Assembly (NCBI GenBank): GCA_022842255.1
Contig: JALHPW010000021.1
Coordinates: 9,412-17,744 of the forward strand
Source: Saprospiraceae bacterium
GTDB lineage: Bacteria > Bacteroidota > Bacteroidia > Chitinophagales > Saprospiraceae
Reading direction: 5' to 3'
Length of the DNA stretch: 8,333 bases
Positions within the stretch are counted from its first letter, which is position 1. Every line of letters starts with the position of its first letter. The position numbers and the translations under genes were made by a program. Below, piece by piece: positions 5,359-8,333 of this stretch. The notes under the pieces were generated by a model. That model ran no database searches. It saw only the letters and a program-made list of their open reading frames with translations, and was not told the DNA's origin.

Positions 5359-5372
5359 GCCTCGATATGCAT
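5347..5372 (+). repeat. Imperfect direct repeat, right copy
   Basis: Partner of 4953-4977: shared blocks CTGCGG, CCTCGA and TGCAT in the same order and spacing, differing by one inserted base. It overlaps the weak terminator-like hairpin. Confidence 0.4.
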
Positions 5373-5413
5373 GCGGTTGCCATACTCCCCATCAGGATGG
5401 AAACTCCATCTAC

Positions 5414-5421
5414 TACTTTTG
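5414..5421 (+). promoter_or_regulatory. Candidate Bacteroidota -7 box upstream of the RND gene
   Basis: TACTTTTG fits the Bacteroidota consensus TAnnTTTG and lies 176 bases before the RND start. No TTG is found at the usual -33 spacing; the nearest, at 5377-5379, is too far away. The rest of 5373-5530 shows nothing else recognisable, so this is only the best candidate in the stretch. Confidence 0.2.
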
Positions 5422-5530
5422 TTGTGATTTCACAACCCAAACTCGACCTTAGCGTTTTAATGGCCCGAATAATGCCGCTCCTTCGCCCCCCTCTCGAGCA
5501 CTGACAGACAGGAAGGCTTCGGCGGGTAAA

Positions 5531-5577
5531 AATGACCAATGACCCTAATGACCCAATGACCCAATGACCCAATGACC
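5531..5577 (+). repeat. AATGACC tandem repeat in the leader of the RND gene
   Basis: Six AATGACC units start at 5531, 5538, 5547, 5555, 5563 and 5571; the central three are exact 8-base copies (AATGACCC). The array ends 20 bases before the RND start codon. A period of eight can change length by slippage and so alter leader spacing. It creates several out-of-frame ATGs ahead of the real start. Confidence 0.8.
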
Positions 5578-5597
5578 TTAATGCCGCAACGATATCC

Positions 5598-8333
5598 ATG
5601 AGTCTACCCGATTTTTCCCTCCGCCGCCCTGTTTTTGCCACTGTGATGAGCATCCTCATCGTGTTTTTTGGTGTGGTGGGCTACACTTTTTTGGGCGTGC
5701 GCGAGTACCCCGCCATCGATCCGCCCAACATCACGGTGCGCACCAACTATACGGGCGCCAATGCGGAAGTCATTGAAAGTCAGGTCACTGAACCGCTCGA
5801 ACGGGCCATCAACGGCATCGCGGGCATCCGGACCATCTCCAGTTCCTCGGCCTTGGGCAACAGTAATATTACGGTCGAATTCGACCTCAGCGTCGACCTC
5901 GAACAGGCTGCCAACGACGTGCGCGACAAGGTGAGCCAGGCCCAACGGAACCTCCCGCAGGACATTGACGCCCCGCCCGTGGTAACCAAAGCCGATGCCA
6001 GCGGCGATCCAATTCTGTTCGTACCCATTCAAAGTAGCACCCGGAGCATCATGGAACTTTCGGATTACGCCGAAAATGTGATCCGGGAAAAAATACAAAC
6101 CATCCCGGGCGTATCAGCGGTCAACGTGTTCGGTTCCAAACTCCCCTCCATGCGGCTTTGGATGGATCCGGTCAAAATGAGCGCCTACAAACTCACTGCT
6201 CAGGATGTGCTGGCCGCCCTCAACCGGGAAAACGTGGAACTCCCCGGCGGTAAAGTGCGCGGCGATGCGACCGAAATGACCGTCAAAACATTTGGCCGTC
6301 TGCAAACGGAAACGGATTTCAACGAAATGATTATCCGGCAGGTTGGGAGCAGCTCAATAAGGTTCAAGGACATTGGCGAAGCCGTTTTAGGTCCCGAAAA
6401 CGAAGAAACCGGTGCGCGCCGGAACCTGGTGCAAGGGGTATCCTTGGCGGTTATCCCGCAACCTGGCAGCAACTGGGTAGAAATTACCGACGAGTTTTAC
6501 CGTCGGTATGCACAAATCCAAAAGGACCTGCCTTCCGACATTGTGATGAGTGTGGGCATCGACAAAAGCCGCTTCGTTCGCCGCGCCATCAGCGAGGTGA
6601 CCGAAACGCTTTTCATCGCCATCGGGCTGGTGGTACTCATCATTTACCTGTTTTTCCGCAACTGGATTATTGCGCTTCGTCCGTTGATTGACATCCCGGT
6701 TTCGCTGATTGGTGCGTTCTTCCTGATGTGGCTTTTTGGCTTCAGTATCAATGTGTTAACCCTGCTCGCTATCGTACTCGCCACGGGTTTGGTGGTAGAC
6801 GACGGCATTGTGGTGACCGAGAATATTTTCAAAAAACGAGAGGCTGGGATGGATAAATGGGCTGCGGCTCGGGAAGGCACGAAGGAGATTTTCTTTGCGG
6901 TCATCAGCACCTCCATCACCCTGGCGGTGGTGTTTATCCCGGTGATTTTCTTGCAAGGTTTTACGGGGCGTTTGTTCCGGGAATTTGGCATTGTGGTGGC
7001 CGGCGCGGTGTTGATTTCGGCCTTTGTGTCACTGACTTTGACCCCCGTTTTGAACGTGAAATTGGGTGGCAACGTGAATACCCACGGCAAGTTTTACAAC
7101 GCAACAGAGCCGTTTTTCAAGGGCTTGGATAGGTTGTACGGCAATTCGCTCCGCGCCTTCATGAGGGTCAAATGGCTAGGTTTGGTCATTCTTCTGGCTT
7201 GTTTTGGCCTGATTTGGTATTATCAAGGCACGATTAAAAACGAATTGGCGCCTCTTGAAGACCGAAGTATCATTCGCACCAACGTGACCGCCCCCGAGGG
7301 CACTGACTACGACAAAATGGAACGCATCATCTATGACCTTTCCAAAAAAGTCATGGATTCGATTCCGGAGCACCGGATGGTTTTTGGCATCGCAGCACCA
7401 GGATTTGGCGCGGCAAGTACCAACTCTGGTTTCGTCAGCCTGCTATTGACCGACCCACGGGAACGCGAACGCAGTCAGATGCAGATTTACAACCAGTTGC
7501 TGTCCATGACCCGAAAAATACCTGAGGCAAGGATGTTTCCCAGCCAGGAAGAAACAATTACCGTAGGTTTTGGTCGGGGTTTGCCAGTTCAATATGTGAT
7601 ACAGACCCTTGATTTTGAGAAACTGAAAACCGTGGTGCCAAAATTCCTGGATGAAGCCCGAAAAGACCCTGTTTTTGCCAATGTGGATGTGAATTTGAAG
7701 TTCAGCAAACCGGAGTTGCAGGTTTCCATCGACCGCTTGAAGGCCGCCGAACTTGGCGTGAGTGTATTTGACGTGAGCCAAACCATCCAGTTGGCACTCT
7801 CCGGTCGGCGTTTTGGTTATTTCCTCCAAAATGGTCGCCAATATCAGGTAATCGGCCAGGTAGACCGCGCCAACCGCGACGAGCCCCTGGATTTGGCTGC
7901 GCTTTATGTCCGCAATGCCCAGGGCGAAATGGTACAGCTCGACAACATCGTGCGCTTCGAGGAAACCAGCAACCCGCCCCAGCTTTACCACCACAACCGC
8001 TATAAATCGGCCACCATCAGTGCCGCACCTGCGCCGGGAATAACACTTGGGGAGGGCCTGGAAGCGATGGACCGGATTGCAGCCAATATACTTGATGATT
8101 CATTTGTAACCGACCTGAGCGGTCCTTCCCGCGATTTTCGGGAAAGCAGCGGCAACACCTCGTTTGCATTCATACTTGCGTTGATGCTGATTTACCTCAT
8201 CCTGGCCGCGCAGTTTGAGAGCTTCCGCGACCCGCTCATCATCATGTTGACCGTGCCGCTTGCCATCGCGGGGGCCTACCTCAGTCTGAGCCTCACGGGC
8301 AATACCTTCAATATCTTTTCCCAAATCGGTATG
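5598..8333 (+). CDS. RND-family multidrug efflux permease, HAE-1 (AcrB/MexB-like), 3' partial
   Basis: Inner-membrane proton/drug antiporter subunit of a tripartite pump. 912 residues are visible and the frame is still open at the right edge; family members have about 1030-1060, so roughly 120-150 residues (TM10-TM12) are missing. ATG 5598 gives the classic N-terminus (SLRRPVFATVMSI, TM1 about 12-31, then EYPAIDPPNITV). TM2-TM6 begin near residue 338. TM4 contains the paired proton-relay aspartates D401/D402 in TGLVVDDGIVVTENI, typical of the HAE-1 group rather than the metal-transporting CzcA group. A second porter half follows TM7 (LAPLEDRS near residue 545). TM8 and TM9 are at about 855-898 with AAQFESFRDPLIIM between them. 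The relay Lys of TM10 would lie beyond the window. No membrane-fusion or outer-membrane factor gene lies directly upstream; partners could follow. No Shine-Dalgarno is seen; the AATGACC array sits in the leader. Confidence 0.95.
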   Translation, partial: MSLPDFSLRRPVFATVMSILIVFFGVVGYTFLGVREYPAIDPPNITVRTNYTGANAEVIESQVTEPLERAINGIAGIRTISSSSALGNSNITVEFDLSVDLEQAANDVRDKVSQAQRNLPQDIDAPPVVTKADASGDPILFVPIQSSTRSIMELSDYAENVIREKIQTIPGVSAVNVFGSKLPSMRLWMDPVKMSAYKLTAQDVLAALNRENVELPGGKVRGDATEMTVKTFGRLQTETDFNEMIIRQVGSSSIRFKDIGEAVLGPENEETGARRNLVQGVSLAVIPQPGSNWVEITDEFYRRYAQIQKDLPSDIVMSVGIDKSRFVRRAISEVTETLFIAIGLVVLIIYLFFRNWIIALRPLIDIPVSLIGAFFLMWLFGFSINVLTLLAIVLATGLVVDDGIVVTENIFKKREAGMDKWAAAREGTKEIFFAVISTSITLAVVFIPVIFLQGFTGRLFREFGIVVAGAVLISAFVSLTLTPVLNVKLGGNVNTHGKFYNATEPFFKGLDRLYGNSLRAFMRVKWLGLVILLACFGLIWYYQGTIKNELAPLEDRSIIRTNVTAPEGTDYDKMERIIYDLSKKVMDSIPEHRMVFGIAAPGFGAASTNSGFVSLLLTDPRERERSQMQIYNQLLSMTRKIPEARMFPSQEETITVGFGRGLPVQYVIQTLDFEKLKTVVPKFLDEARKDPVFANVDVNLKFSKPELQVSIDRLKAAELGVSVFDVSQTIQLALSGRRFGYFLQNGRQYQVIGQVDRANRDEPLDLAALYVRNAQGEMVQLDNIVRFEETSNPPQLYHHNRYKSATISAAPAPGITLGEGLEAMDRIAANILDDSFVTDLSGPSRDFRESSGNTSFAFILALMLIYLILAAQFESFRDPLIIMLTVPLAIAGAYLSLSLTGNTFNIFSQIGM

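Noticed and set aside
5531..5577. AATGACC array as a CRISPR
   Set aside because: Units are 7-9 bases with no spacers and no cas genes nearby; it is a simple tandem repeat.
5219..5659. 146-codon minus-strand frame across the inverted repeat and AATGACC array
   Set aside because: It is generated by repeats (LGHWVIGSLGS from the array) and overlaps the true RND start on the other strand.
7443..7994. 183-codon minus-strand frame inside the RND gene
   Set aside because: Antisense of a well-defined porter domain; no start context or domain evidence.

Overview
The window looks like a piece of a Bacteroidota chromosome, most like the Saprospiria or their relatives. This rests on the architecture (exported caspase-like and formylglycine-generating-enzyme (FGE)/sulfatase-modifying proteins, a thrombospondin type 3 calcium motif, short signal peptides ending in SAQ or AAQ), on the absence of clear Shine-Dalgarno sequences, and on moderate GC content with dispersed palindromes. 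No taxonomic marker gene is present, so this is inference.

Left half (1-4701, all + strand): three related genes in a row, probably one operon. The first (1-1742, cut by the left edge) is a caspase-like domain, alpha-helical repeats and an FGE domain. The second (1819-2643) is a short exported FGE domain alone. The third (2662-4701) is complete: signal peptide, caspase-like domain with a His/Cys dyad, TSP3 calcium motif, helical repeats and FGE domain. A strong bidirectional hairpin terminator (4731-4766) closes the block.

The main observation is that the last ~30 codons of genes 2 and 3 behave like variable repeats (VR) of a diversity-generating retroelement (DGR). From TGG to GCC they differ at 19 positions. 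Seventeen of these can be explained by one ancestor carrying adenine at the site (AAC-AAC-AAC type codons), and the flanks are almost identical. The gene-poor island to the right holds, on the minus strand (5117-5158), a 42-nt stretch that is exactly this adenine-rich form for the end of the repeat (codons reading TPGNRNNNIGFRLA). It looks like a template repeat (TR) or a TR remnant with an internal deletion. No reverse transcriptase or Avd gene is in the window, so the retroelement is either outside it, supplied in trans, or dead.

Middle (4702-5597): about 900 bases without a convincing gene. It holds the terminator, a cluster of TATATA boxes, a perfect 33-nt palindrome, a minus-strand terminator-like hairpin, a possible decayed second VR, the TR fragment, a 120-nt inverted repeat, a pair of imperfect direct repeats and an AATGACC tandem repeat.

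Right part (5598-8333, + strand, cut by the right edge): 912 residues of an RND-family efflux permease of the HAE-1/AcrB type, apparently unrelated to the caspase block.

Working model (inference): exported caspase-like proteases carry a C-type-lectin-like FGE-fold ligand-binding tip whose contact residues were diversified by a DGR. The free FGE protein of gene 2 would be a second, soluble or surface binder.
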